DNA of 27,456 nt from the NCBI GenBank assembly GCA_948787875.1, contig CAQFKO010000014.1, forward strand, positions 1-27,456. Direction: 5' to 3'. Below, in pieces: positions 14,967 to 22,511 of the stretch. The translations under genes and the position numbers were made by a program. The notes under the pieces are model-generated. The model did no database searches and was not told the origin of the DNA. It saw nothing but the letters and a program-made list of their open reading frames with translations. Each line of letters starts with the position of its first letter. Position 1 is the first letter of the stretch. This DNA comes from an uncultured Eubacteriales bacterium. GTDB lineage: Bacteria; Bacillota; Clostridia; Christensenellales; UBA1242.

Positions 14967-15530
14967 TTACGCTTTGAAAGGCATACCCATTAATTTCAAA
15001 AGGGCTCTTGCCTCGTCATCAGTTTTTGCGGTTGTGACAAAGTTAATGTCAAAGCCTCTGATCTTCTCAATCTTATCATAAATGATTTCTGGGAAAATAA
15101 GTTGCTCTTTGATGCCATAAGAATAGTTGCCTCTGCCATCAAAACCTGTGGTAGCATCAATGCCTCTAAAATCACGAACTTTTGGAAGAGCAATAGCAAT
15201 AAGTCTGTCTAAAAATTCGTACATTCTTTGACCACGAAGAGTGACTTTTGCACCAATCTTTTGACCTTCACGAAGTTTGAAGTTTGCAACAGATTTTTTT
15301 GCAGTAGTTACAACAGGCTTTTGACCTGAAATAGATGCAAGTTCATCTACTGCTATACCAAAACTTTTTGAATTGTCCTTTTCTGCTCCAAGGCCCATAG
15401 AAAGAACGATTTTTTCAATCTTTGGAACTTCATTGATGTTTTTATAACCAAATTGTTTAAGCATTGCAGGAACAACTTCTTCAAGGTATTTATCTTTAAG
15501 TCTGATGCCTGTTTTTGTTGTTTTTGCCAT
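14967..15530 (-). CDS. rplE: Ribosomal protein L5 (uL5)
   Basis: 5S rRNA-binding protein of the central protuberance that contacts the P-site tRNA. Signature segments: KYLEEVVPAMLKQFGYKNINEVPKI near the start, ITGQKP-type ISGQKPVVTTAKKSVANFKLREG, and the C-terminal region DINFVTTAKTDDEARALLKLMGMPF. 187 residues against about 180. ATG start; its GAGGAG lies inside the end of rplX, three bases separating the two genes, so coupled translation is likely. Confidence 0.97.
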   Translation of the reverse strand: MAKTTKTGIRLKDKYLEEVVPAMLKQFGYKNINEVPKIEKIVLSMGLGAEKDNSKSFGIAVDELASISGQKPVVTTAKKSVANFKLREGQKIGAKVTLRGQRMYEFLDRLIAIALPKVRDFRGIDATTGFDGRGNYSYGIKEQLIFPEIIYDKIEKIRGFDINFVTTAKTDDEARALLKLMGMPFKA

Positions 15531-15533
15531 AGT

Positions 15534-16076
15534 CTACACTCCTCTTTGAGATGCCCTTGCAGTGCTTGGCTTTTTAGCTGTTGCTGTTTTTGTTGCCTTT
15601 TCTGCTGCAGGTGCTGACTTTGTTGTTTTCGACTTTTTTTCAGTTGCAGAAGTTGAAGTTTTTGCTTTTGCTTCTGCCTTAGTTTCTTTTGATGCTTCCT
15701 CTGTTTTTGTTTCAGATTTAGCAGCTTTTTTTGTTTTTGTCACAGCTGAAAATTTGCTGTCTAGAATAGCGCCACATTTTGCGCAAATTCTTGATTTTTT
15801 ATCGCCATTAATTTGGTGACGAATACGGGTTGGCTTGCCACAAGCTGAGCAAACAATATTAACATTAGAAATATCAATTGCTGCTTCAACTTTAACAAGT
15901 TCGCTTTTTTCCTGAGCGGTTCTAGCCTTTTTTGCTTTTGTTACAATATTAACACCCTCAACAACGACTCTTGCCCCGTTTTTGCTTCTATTAACTGCGA
16001 GTACCTTTCCTTGTTTGCCAGAGTCTTTTCCGGAATTAACATAGACGGTATCGCCTGATTTTATGTTTACTTTCAT
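15534..16076 (-). CDS. rplX: Ribosomal protein L24 (uL24) with long C-terminal tail
   Basis: Assembly-initiating large-subunit protein at the tunnel exit. The KOW domain is residues 1-60 (SGDTVYVNSGKDSGKQGKVL). A zinc-ribbon-like pair CSAC (76-79) and CAKC (98-101) follows, as in some L24 proteins. The family usually ends near residue 105; here about 75 more residues of Lys, Ala, Thr, Ser and Glu repeats follow (107-180). The tail resembles the N-terminal extension of L30 in the same operon. ATG after AGGAGG. The tail is in frame and the rplE ribosome binding site lies inside its last codons, which argues against a frameshift artefact. Confidence 0.96.
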   Translation of the reverse strand: MKVNIKSGDTVYVNSGKDSGKQGKVLAVNRSKNGARVVVEGVNIVTKAKKARTAQEKSELVKVEAAIDISNVNIVCSACGKPTRIRHQINGDKKSRICAKCGAILDSKFSAVTKTKKAAKSETKTEEASKETKAEAKAKTSTSATEKKSKTTKSAPAAEKATKTATAKKPSTARASQRGV

Positions 16077-16085
16077 AATTTCCTC

Positions 16086-16457
16086 CTATAAAACCTCTGG
16101 TGCAAGTGAAATAATTTTCATAAATTTTGGATTTGCACGAAGCTCACGAGCTACCGGTCCAAATATACGAGTGCCTTTTGGTGCACCCTCACCGTTAATA
16201 ATAACAGCTGCGTTATCATCAAATTTGATATAACTGCCGTCTTCTCTGCGCACACCTTTTGTAGTTCTAACAATAACTGCGGTAACAACATCACCTTTTT
16301 TTATGTTAGCACCGGGTTGTGCAGACTTTACAGAAGCTTTAATAATGTCGCCGATGTTAGCAGTTTTAACAACTGAACCACCAACAATGTGAAAGCACAT
16401 AATTTCTTTTGCACCCGAATTGTCGGCTACTCTTAATCTGGTTTGTGGTTGTATCAT
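16086..16457 (-). CDS. rplN: Ribosomal protein L14 (uL14)
   Basis: Large-subunit protein at the intersubunit face near L3, L6 and the sarcin-ricin loop. The sequence is canonical from MIQPQTRLRVADNSGAKE through GDIIKASVKSA, VIVRTTKGVRREDGSYI and GTRIFGPVARELR to the end. 123 residues, standard length. ATG start after AAGGAG. Unlike L6, it shows no unusual substitution in its conserved motifs. Confidence 0.97.
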   Translation of the reverse strand: MIQPQTRLRVADNSGAKEIMCFHIVGGSVVKTANIGDIIKASVKSAQPGANIKKGDVVTAVIVRTTKGVRREDGSYIKFDDNAAVIINGEGAPKGTRIFGPVARELRANPKFMKIISLAPEVL

Positions 16458-16477
16458 AATCGCTTTCTCCTTTTACA

Positions 16478-16744
16478 TTATTTAACTTTTTCAACAATTC
16501 TAACTAAACGCCATCTTTTATCTTTGCTAAGTGGTCTTGTTTCGGCAATTTCTACTCTGTCACCAATATCGCATTGATTTTCTGGATCATCAGCCTTAAC
16601 TTTTGTTGAATGATTAAGTGTTTTTCCATAAATTGGGTGAAGAACTTTTGTTTTAAGAAGCACAACAATAGTTTTGTCCATCTTATTGCTAACAACTTCG
16701 CCAATTCTTGTTTTTCTTTCATTTCTTACTATTTTTTCTGCCAT
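16478..16744 (-). CDS. rpsQ: Ribosomal protein S17 (uS17)
   Basis: Primary 16S rRNA-binding protein with an OB fold. Recognised by RKTRIGEVVSNKMDKTIVV, the HPIYGKTLNHSTKVKADD loop and GDRVEIAETRPLSKDKRWRLV. 88 residues, typical. ATG start after AAGGTGA, 8 bases after the rpmC stop, in the usual rpmC-rpsQ-rplN order. Confidence 0.97.
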   Translation of the reverse strand: MAEKIVRNERKTRIGEVVSNKMDKTIVVLLKTKVLHPIYGKTLNHSTKVKADDPENQCDIGDRVEIAETRPLSKDKRWRLVRIVEKVK

Positions 16745-16752
16745 AGTTCACC

Positions 16753-17022
16753 TTAACCTTTAACTTCTGCATCGACTTTTGCAGATTTTTTTGTTGACTT
16801 TTTTTCAGCTACTGTTTCTGGAGCTTTGCTAATTCCAAGTTCGCGTTGACGCATTACAGTTTTAACTCTTGCAATGTTTCTTTTGCAAACTTGAAGTTGC
16901 ATACTGTTTTCCAAACTACCGCCTGCATGTGCAAATCTAAGATTGAAAAGTTCTGACTTTAAGCTTGCAAGTTTTTCAGCAAGTTCTTTGTCAGTGAGTG
17001 ATATAATTTCTGTATTTTTCAT
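16753..17022 (-). CDS. rpmC: Ribosomal protein L29 (uL29) with short C-terminal tail
   Basis: Small helical protein by the tunnel exit, part of the docking site for trigger factor and SRP. The core (residues 1-65) shows LTDKELAEKLASLKSELFNLRFAHA and the NIARVKTVMRQRE helix. About 24 extra residues (PETVAEKKSTKKSAKVDAEVKG) form a charged tail; most L29 proteins end near residue 65-70. The ATG overlaps the rplP stop by one base (TAATG), which suggests coupled translation. Confidence 0.96.
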   Translation of the reverse strand: MKNTEIISLTDKELAEKLASLKSELFNLRFAHAGGSLENSMQLQVCKRNIARVKTVMRQRELGISKAPETVAEKKSTKKSAKVDAEVKG

Positions 17023-17468
17023 TATTCAGCCTCCTTTGTTGCAGTTACAGGAGCAGCCACTTCCTCTCTGGCAATAATCTTTGTTCTGCAAGGAAGTTTA
17101 TATTGAGCTCTTTTTAAAGCTTTGATTGAAAGTTCTTTTGATGGACCTTTAACTTCAAAAATAACTCTGCCCGGTTTAACAACTGCTACCCAATATTCTG
17201 GAGAACCTTTACCACTACCCATACGAGTGTCAGCAGGTTTTTTTGATATTGGTTTATCTGGGAAAACATCTATCCAAACTTTTCCGCCTCTTTGGAAGCA
17301 ACGGTTGATCGCGATACGACCAGATTCAAGTTGATTTGATGTAATCCAGCATGGTTCAGTAGCTTGAAGACCAAACTCTCCGTATGCCAAAGTATTGCCA
17401 CGGGTAGCCTTTCCGGTCATTCTGCCTCTTTGAACCTTTCTTCTTTTAACTCTTTTTGGCATCAACAT
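17022..17468 (-). CDS. rplP: Ribosomal protein L16 (uL16)
   Basis: Late-assembling protein that helps form the A-site tRNA pocket. Typical MLMPKRVKRRKVQRG start, GKATRGNTLAYGEFGLQA, QLESGRIAINR and the conserved GSGKGSPEYWVAVVKPGR loop. 148 residues, with a short Ala/Thr/Glu tail. The ATG overlaps the rpsC stop by one base, and GGGAGG is nine bases upstream. Confidence 0.97.
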   Translation of the reverse strand: MLMPKRVKRRKVQRGRMTGKATRGNTLAYGEFGLQATEPCWITSNQLESGRIAINRCFQRGGKVWIDVFPDKPISKKPADTRMGSGKGSPEYWVAVVKPGRVIFEVKGPSKELSIKALKRAQYKLPCRTKIIAREEVAAPVTATKEAE

Positions 17469-18139
17469 TAGTCTTTACCTCCCTGAGTGTTTTTTGCAAG
17501 ATTAACTTTGCCAAGGATTTCACCTTTATAAATCCAAACTTTTACGCCAAGTTTGCCGTAAATTCCAGATTCTGCAAAACCATAATCAATATCAGCTCTA
17601 AGTGTTTGAAGAGGTATTGAACCAAAGTGAAGAGTTTCACTTCTTGCGATTTCGGCGTTATTAATACGACCTGAAACCATAACTTTTATACCTTTAACAC
17701 CTGCTTTTTGACATCTTGCGATTGCTTGTTTCATTGCTCTTCTGCAAACAACTCTTTGGTCAAGCGCAGTTGCAATAGATTCGGCAACAAGTTGTGCATC
17801 AAGGTCCGGAGCTTTAACTTCAACAACATTGATAAAAACTTCTTTGCCTGAGGCAACTTTTGAAAGTGCCTTTTTCATAGCTTCAACGCCTGCACCTTTT
17901 TGACCAATAACCATACCTGGACGAGAAGTGCTGAGTGAAACCATAACTTTTGTGTCGTTATTTCTTTCAATAACAACTTTTGAAATTCCACAATTTTTGT
18001 AATTGTTTTCAACAAATTCACGAATTTTGTTATCTTCTAAAATGTAAGCTGCAACATGCTTTTTGTCAGCAATCCAATTGCTGTCCCAGCTCTTGTTGAT
18101 ACCTACACGAAGACCGTGTGGATTAACTTTTTGTCCCAT
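17468..18139 (-). CDS. rpsC: Ribosomal protein S3 (uS3)
   Basis: Small-subunit protein at the mRNA entry tunnel with helicase-assisting basic residues. The frame extends 14 codons further up, but AAAGGAGG lies four bases before the ATG of MGQKVNPHGLRVGI, the universal N-terminus, so 18139 is the start (223 aa). A KH-type domain (about 40-110, SRPGMVIGQKGAGVEAM) and the C-terminal S3 domain (VSGRINNAEIARSE, LRADIDYGFAES, GVKVWIYKGEIL) are intact. Confidence 0.97.
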   Translation of the reverse strand: MGQKVNPHGLRVGINKSWDSNWIADKKHVAAYILEDNKIREFVENNYKNCGISKVVIERNNDTKVMVSLSTSRPGMVIGQKGAGVEAMKKALSKVASGKEVFINVVEVKAPDLDAQLVAESIATALDQRVVCRRAMKQAIARCQKAGVKGIKVMVSGRINNAEIARSETLHFGSIPLQTLRADIDYGFAESGIYGKLGVKVWIYKGEILGKVNLAKNTQGGKD

Positions 18140-18155
18140 AATTCCTCCTTTCGTC

Positions 18156-18545
18156 CTAAGCCTTTTTCTCGTCAAGCACAATAGTTATGTGGCTTGTTCT
18201 TTTTTTGATAGAATGTGCTCTGCCCTTGCTAACAGGTTGAAATCTTTTAAGAGTTGCCGCACCGTCAGCATAAGCTTCTGCAACATATAAGTTTGCTTTG
18301 TTCATTCCAAGATTGTTCTCGGCGTTTGCGCCTGCACTCTCAAGAACTTTAACTGAATATTCAGCGCCAACATTTGGCATATTTTTGAGGATTGCAACGG
18401 CTTCTGTGTAATCTCTTCCACGAATAATGTTAAGAACCACTCTTACTTTTGAAGGAGATACGCCAAGATTTTTAGCGACAGCTCTTGGACGTCTGTCTTT
18501 TTCTTGTTTGTTTTTTTCTGCTCTAAGCTTTTGTCTTGTAGCCAT
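18156..18545 (-). CDS. rplV: Ribosomal protein L22 (uL22)
   Basis: Lines the peptide exit tunnel with its long beta-hairpin, where some macrolide-resistance mutations fall. Core from about residue 20: AVAKNLGVSPSKVRVVLNIIRG, the ANAENN segment and the hairpin with RFQPVSKGRAHSIKKRTSHITIVL. A basic 20-residue N-terminal extension (RQKLRAEKNKQEKDRRP) makes it 129 residues instead of about 110. The ATG overlaps the rpsS stop by one base. Confidence 0.97.
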   Translation of the reverse strand: MATRQKLRAEKNKQEKDRRPRAVAKNLGVSPSKVRVVLNIIRGRDYTEAVAILKNMPNVGAEYSVKVLESAGANAENNLGMNKANLYVAEAYADGAATLKRFQPVSKGRAHSIKKRTSHITIVLDEKKA

Positions 18546-18826
18546 TATTTACCTCCCTTCAAAGACTTAACGCCTGCGTGGCCTTTGTAAGTTCTTGTTG
18601 GTGCAAATTCACCAAGTTTGTATGAAACCATCTCAGCAGTGATATAAACAGGAATATGCTTTCTTCCATCATAAACACCGATTGTGTGACCAACCATGTC
18701 TGGAACAATGGTAGATGATCTTGACCATGTTTTTATAACGTGCTTTTCGTTAGATGCGTTCATAGCTTCTATTTTCTTCATAAGACTCTTTTCAACAAAA
18801 GGGCCTTTTTTGACTGACCTACTCAT
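18545..18826 (-). CDS. rpsS: Ribosomal protein S19 (uS19)
   Basis: Small-subunit head protein forming a heterodimer with S13. Canonical throughout: MSRSVKKGPFVEKSLMKKI, TWSRSSTIVPDMVGHTIGVYDG, KHIPVYITAEMVSYKLGEFAPTR. 93 residues, standard. ATG start after AGGAG, 12 bases after rplB. Confidence 0.97.
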   Translation of the reverse strand: MSRSVKKGPFVEKSLMKKIEAMNASNEKHVIKTWSRSSTIVPDMVGHTIGVYDGRKHIPVYITAEMVSYKLGEFAPTRTYKGHAGVKSLKGGK

Positions 18827-18837
18827 CTTTTCGTCTC

Positions 18838-19665
18838 CTAATTAATACGTTTAACCATAAGTTTGTTTGTACGACTTTTCTTTTTTCTGGTCTTGTAACC
18901 AAGAGCTGGTTTGCCCCATGGAGTCATAGGACCTGCGTGACCAACCGGAGCACGACCTTCACCACCACCGTGTGGGTGATCAACAGGGTTCATGGCAGAA
19001 CCACGAACTGTTGGACGAACACCCATGTGTCTTTTAACACCGGCTTTTCCGATTGAAGTGATTTCATGTTCGATGTTGCCAACTTGACCAATTGTTGCAC
19101 GGCAAGCCTCAGGAACTTTACGCATTTCGCCTGATGGCATTCTTAATGTAGCATAGCCACCTTCAAGAGCCATAAATTGTGCACTGATTCCGGCACTTCT
19201 TGCGATTTTTCCGCCTCTGCCCGGATTGAATTCAATATTGTGAACAACCGAACCAACCGGAATATGTTTTAATGATAATGTGTTACCTGCTTTGATTTCC
19301 GCATTTTCGCCACTCATAACTGTGTCGCCAACGCAAAGTCCAACAGGAGCCAAAATATATCTTTTTTCACCATCTGCATAATGAAGCAAAGCAATGTAAG
19401 CTGATCTGTTTGGATCATATTCAATGCTTGCAACTTTTGCAGGAACACCGTCTTTGTTTCTTTTGAAATCAATAATACGGTATTTTTGACGGTTTCCACC
19501 ACCTATGTGACGAACAGTAATTCTTCCATAAGAGTTTCTACCACCTGTTTTTTTCTTCTTTTCAAGCAAGGATTTTTCAGGAGCCTTCGCTGTAATCTCT
19601 TCAAAAGAGGCAGTTGCTCTAAATCTTTGTCCTGCGCTTGTTGGATTTGATTTTTTAATTGCCAT
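18838..19665 (-). CDS. rplB: Ribosomal protein L2 (uL2)
   Basis: Core large-subunit protein needed for subunit association and peptidyl-transferase centre structure. Full length at 275 residues. Two conserved RNA-binding domains are visible (GRNSYGRITVRHIGGGNRQ near 41-60; a C-terminal stretch with DHPHGGGEGRAPVGH containing the conserved histidine near the active site). The C-terminus ends in basic KTRKKKSRTNKLMVKR. ATG after AAGGAG. Confidence 0.98.
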   Translation of the reverse strand: MAIKKSNPTSAGQRFRATASFEEITAKAPEKSLLEKKKKTGGRNSYGRITVRHIGGGNRQKYRIIDFKRNKDGVPAKVASIEYDPNRSAYIALLHYADGEKRYILAPVGLCVGDTVMSGENAEIKAGNTLSLKHIPVGSVVHNIEFNPGRGGKIARSAGISAQFMALEGGYATLRMPSGEMRKVPEACRATIGQVGNIEHEITSIGKAGVKRHMGVRPTVRGSAMNPVDHPHGGGEGRAPVGHAGPMTPWGKPALGYKTRKKKSRTNKLMVKRIN

Positions 19666-19688
19666 AACTCTACTTTCTCCTTATCCGA

Positions 19689-19979
19689 TTATGACAAGCT
19701 GTCGAAGAATTCAATTGACTTGCTGTCGCTTGAAAGCTGAACAATAGCTTTTTTGTAATTACCTGTCAAGCCCTCGGTTCTTCCTTGTCTTTTTATTTTT
19801 CCGTAAACATTTGCTGTGTTTACACTTTCAACTTTAACCTTAAAAATTTCCTCTACTGCCTTTTTGATTTGAGGTTTTGTTGCCTTTTTTGCAACTTCAA
19901 AATAATATTTTTTGTTTCCGATTTCAGAAAGGCTCTTTTCAGAGATAATAGGTCTTATAATAACGTCATAAGCAGTCAT
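19689..19979 (-). CDS. rplW: Ribosomal protein L23 (uL23)
   Basis: Tunnel-exit protein and docking site for trigger factor and SRP. Typical features: YDVIIRPIISEKS at the start, KYYFEVAKKATKPQIKKAVEEIF and the VNTANVYGKIKRQGR loop. 96 residues, standard. The ATG overlaps the rplD stop by one base, with GAGGAGG inside rplD. Confidence 0.97.
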   Translation of the reverse strand: MTAYDVIIRPIISEKSLSEIGNKKYYFEVAKKATKPQIKKAVEEIFKVKVESVNTANVYGKIKRQGRTEGLTGNYKKAIVQLSSDSKSIEFFDSLS

Positions 19980-20596
19980 TATTTGTTAACCTCCTCTAAC
20001 TTTTTGATTGCATCTTTGCTGATAAGCAAATGGTCAGAAACAACAAGCTCATAAGTGTTAAGAAGATTTGCAGTTGTAACATTAACATCAGGCAAGTTAG
20101 AGAAAGCTCTAAGAGCGTTTTCATTAACCCCATCAGTTACAACAGTAACTCTTCTATTAAGTTTTAATGCTTCTAAAACTTTTGCGGCAAATTTTGTTTT
20201 TGGTTCAACATCAAGTGTTTCAACAACTGTGATGCAACCTTCTGATGCCATTGCAGAAAGTGCACTTAAAAATGCTCCTTTCTTCATTTGCTTTGTCATT
20301 TTCTTTTCGTAGTCACGAGGCTTTGGTGCAAATACCACGCCACCATGAATCCATTGTGGTGAACGAATAGAACCTTGTCTAGCACGACCTGTACCTTTTT
20401 GTCTCCAAGGCTTCTTTCCACCGCCGGCAACCTCAGCACGAGTAAGTGTGCTCTTTGTGCCTTGTCTTTGATTTGCAAGGAAGGTTACTACTGCTTGGTG
20501 AATGAGTGCTTCGTTATATGGAAGTTTGAACACTCCGTCATCAAGTGTAAGTTTGCCAACCTCTGTTCCTTCTAAATTATAAACTTTTGTCTGCAT
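19979..20596 (-). CDS. rplD: Ribosomal protein L4 (uL4)
   Basis: Tunnel-constriction protein; in gammaproteobacteria it also represses the S10 operon through the mRNA leader. Conserved parts: FLANQRQGTKSTLTRAEVAGGGKKPWRQKGTGRARQGS-type tunnel loop (residues about 38-75), FAPKPRDYEKKM and the C-terminal Rossmann-like part. 205 residues, normal. The operon's long leader makes autoregulation worth considering, but no known L4 target structure was identified. Confidence 0.97.
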   Translation of the reverse strand: MQTKVYNLEGTEVGKLTLDDGVFKLPYNEALIHQAVVTFLANQRQGTKSTLTRAEVAGGGKKPWRQKGTGRARQGSIRSPQWIHGGVVFAPKPRDYEKKMTKQMKKGAFLSALSAMASEGCITVVETLDVEPKTKFAAKVLEALKLNRRVTVVTDGVNENALRAFSNLPDVNVTTANLLNTYELVVSDHLLISKDAIKKLEEVNK

Positions 20597-20610
20597 AATG
20601 TCCCCCTAGT

Positions 20611-21240
20611 CTAAGCCTTGATAGCGCTGCAAATTGTTACCACAGAGCCTTTTGCCCCCGGAATTGCACCCTTAATCAAGATTAGATTTCTGTCTGCATC
20701 GACTTTTGCAATTTCAAGATTTTGAATTGTTACTTTTTCATCGCCCCAATCACCAGGTAATTTGTGGTTTTTGAAAACCCTTGATGGTGTTGAGTTTGCT
20801 GAAAGCGAACCAGGCGATCTGTGAACAGGGCCTGTACCGTGAGTCATAGGTTGACGGCTTGCATTCCATCTTTGAATGTTGCCTGAGAAACCATGACCTT
20901 TTGTGTAACCAGAAACATCAACTTTGTCGCCTGCGGTAAACACATCACATTTGATTTCACCGCCAAGGGCAAGACCCTCAGCAGAAATTTTGAATTCTTT
21001 TAAATATTTTTTTGCTGTCACACCGGCCTTTTTAAGATGACCGAGTGCAGGTTTTGTGAGCCTTGAATCTTTGGTATCCATAAACGCAAGTTGAACTGCA
21101 TTATAACCATCAACAGCCTCAGTTTTGATTTGTGAAACATAGCAAGGGCCTGCTTCTACAACAGTCACAGGAATAACAACACCGGTTTCAGTGAAGATTT
21201 GTGACATACCGATTTTTTTGCCAAGAATTGCATTTTTCAT
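20611..21240 (-). CDS. rplC: Ribosomal protein L3 (uL3)
   Basis: Early-assembling protein whose central loop reaches the peptidyl-transferase centre and the A-site corridor. Starts MKNAILGKKIGMSQIF; SGYTKGHGFSGNIQRWN and THGTGPVHRSPGSL mark the central loop; the C-terminus LILIKGAIPGAKGSVVTI is typical. 209 residues. In the loop, the segment usually like VFKGKKMAGHMG reads VFKNHKLPGDWG, with an unusual D-W pair; the family is variable enough there that this may be lineage noise. ATG start, AGGAGG somewhat distant (about 11-13 bases). Confidence 0.96.
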   Translation of the reverse strand: MKNAILGKKIGMSQIFTETGVVIPVTVVEAGPCYVSQIKTEAVDGYNAVQLAFMDTKDSRLTKPALGHLKKAGVTAKKYLKEFKISAEGLALGGEIKCDVFTAGDKVDVSGYTKGHGFSGNIQRWNASRQPMTHGTGPVHRSPGSLSANSTPSRVFKNHKLPGDWGDEKVTIQNLEIAKVDADRNLILIKGAIPGAKGSVVTICSAIKA

Positions 21241-21267
21241 AGTACTTTATTCTCCTCCTGTGTCCTA

Positions 21268-21576
21268 TTATAATTTAATTGAGATATCTACGCCTGCTGG
21301 AAGCTCAATCTTCATAAGTGAGTCAACCATTTTTGCAGATGGATTGTAAATATCTATGAGCCTTTTGTAGGTTCTCATTTCAAACTGTTCACGACTATCC
21401 TTATATTTGTGAACCGCACGAAGTATTGTGATTACTTCTTTTTCTGTTGGCATTGGAATTGGTCCAGAATATTTTGCACCGGACTTTTTAACCGTTTCCA
21501 CAATTCTAGCTGCACTTTGGTCAACAAGATTGTGGTCGTATGCCTTTAATTTAATTCTCATTTTTTGTACTGCCAT
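21268..21576 (-). CDS. rpsJ: Ribosomal protein S10 (uS10)
   Basis: Small-subunit head protein, also known as NusE in antitermination complexes. First gene of the operon. The frame opens nine codons earlier, but GGAGG lies six bases before the ATG of MAVQKMRIKLKAYDH, so 21576 is the start (102 aa). Signatures: IKLKAYDHNLVDQSA, GPIPMPTEKEVITILRA and REQFEMRTYKRLIDIYNP. The str genes (rpsL, rpsG, fusA, tuf), often just upstream, are not adjacent here; the operon starts from its own promoter. Confidence 0.97.
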   Translation of the reverse strand: MAVQKMRIKLKAYDHNLVDQSAARIVETVKKSGAKYSGPIPMPTEKEVITILRAVHKYKDSREQFEMRTYKRLIDIYNPSAKMVDSLMKIELPAGVDISIKL

Positions 21577-21840
21577 ATTTTTCCTCCAAGTTAGATTTAC
21601 CAAGTTCTGCTTATTACTGTGTTACTCAGCTTTGGCAAACAAGCACACTTGTCGCCTTGGTCGATGCCAAGACTATTGTCAGCCGAAGTTATCTTTCAGA
21701 GTTAAGTAACCTTCAGCTTCAACCCTTTTGTTTGGGCAACCATTCATATTTCAGAGTTACAATTATAAAAATATTTGCACTTTCTTACTTTTTGAATTAT
21801 TCAAAGGGGCATACTTATCCCCCACCCAAAATTCGTAACA
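21577..21840 (-). promoter_or_regulatory. Long structured leader of the S10 operon
   Basis: About 260 bases lie between the predicted transcription start and rpsJ, with no credible ORF. On the minus strand I see a GGGG/CCCC hairpin (21806-21822), a hairpin of about ten pairs GCTGAAGGTTA/TAACTTCGGC (21682-21717, one bulge) and a third, GGC-ACAAG/CTTGT-GCC (21634-21656). An 11-base direct repeat, written TTTCAGAGTTA on the plus strand, occurs at 21694-21704 and 21749-21759. A leader of this length before a ribosomal operon is consistent with autogenous control by a ribosomal protein; which protein is unknown. Confidence 0.55.
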
Positions 21841-21845
21841 TAAGT

Positions 21846-21874
21846 AGTATACTATACACACGGGTTCGTGTCAA
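21846..21874 (-). promoter_or_regulatory. Strong promoter of the S10-spc-alpha operon
   Basis: TTGACA (21869-21874), a 17-base spacer and TATACT (21846-21851) on the minus strand. Upstream, about 21879-21915 is almost pure A/T, like an UP element for the alpha C-terminal domain. Predicted start near 21839. It would drive 30 genes over more than 15 kb; no other strong promoter was noticed inside the operon. Confidence 0.88.
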
Positions 21875-22007
21875 GAGAAATTTTAAAAAAATTTAAATTA
21901 TTTTTAAGAATATTTTTATGGGTTAGAATAATAACTTTTTGACTAAAATAATTAAAATTGAGGGTTTAATAACACATAAAATCAAAACCCAAATAAATTT
22001 AAGTCAC

Positions 22008-22030
22008 AAAAAAACCACCTGTTTTGGTGG
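22008..22030 (-). terminator. Terminator of rplI
   Basis: Minus-strand stem CCACC/GGTGG with loop AAAACA (22015-22030), followed by seven T (22014-22008), 17 bases after the rplI stop. The region between it and the rpsJ promoter (21880-22007) is AT-rich and holds only a weak GGGTTT/AAACCC pairing. Confidence 0.85.
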
Positions 22031-22047
22031 CAATATTTTTATTAAAT

Positions 22048-22491
22048 TTACTTGGCAACTACATTAACTTTAAGCTTTGCACTTACGCCCTTATAAAGCT
22101 TAGCAACCACTTCATAGGTGCCTTCACATTTTATAGTCTGTTTTAATTCAATATTCTTTTTATCTATGCTGTAACCAAGGCTAGCCAATTCTTCCGATAT
22201 TTCTTTGCCAGAAATTGAGCCAAAGGCTTTTCCGTTTGCGCCCACTTCTATTTTAAATTCAAGTTCAACATTTTTAAGTTTGTCCGCAATCGCTTTTGCT
22301 TCGGCAGTTTCTTGTGCAATCTTCTTTGCCTCTTCTGCCTTAATCTTGTTATTAATATTAACATTTGCTTGATTTGCGGGAACAGCCAATCCGTTTTTAA
22401 ACAGATAGTTATTTGCATAACCGTCACTGACATTAATTTCGTCGCCTTTTTTTCCTTGCGCCTTAACATCTTTTGTCAAAATTACTTTCAT
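22048..22491 (-). CDS. rplI: Ribosomal protein L9 (bL9)
   Basis: Elongated large-subunit protein that influences reading-frame maintenance. The N-domain MKVILTKDVKAQGKKGDEINVSDGYANNYL and the linker helix (about 40-75, rich in KAEEAKKIAQETAEAKAI) are diagnostic; the C-domain contains NGKAFGSISGKEI. 147 residues, normal. ATG after AAGGAG. It is monocistronic here with its own promoter and terminator, whereas rplI is often beside rpsR, ssb or dnaB. Confidence 0.97.
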   Translation of the reverse strand: MKVILTKDVKAQGKKGDEINVSDGYANNYLFKNGLAVPANQANVNINNKIKAEEAKKIAQETAEAKAIADKLKNVELEFKIEVGANGKAFGSISGKEISEELASLGYSIDKKNIELKQTIKCEGTYEVVAKLYKGVSAKLKVNVVAK

Positions 22492-22511
22492 AATATTCTC
22501 CTTACTTTTTT

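Noticed and set aside
21428..21896. Two plus-strand ORFs over the rpsJ leader
   Set aside because: No ribosome binding site and improbable protein composition; they overlap the rpsJ promoter and leader on the opposite strand.
21962..21990. Second terminator from GGGTTT/AAACCC
   Set aside because: Stem of six with a loop of 17 bases and no clean T run; too weak to call.
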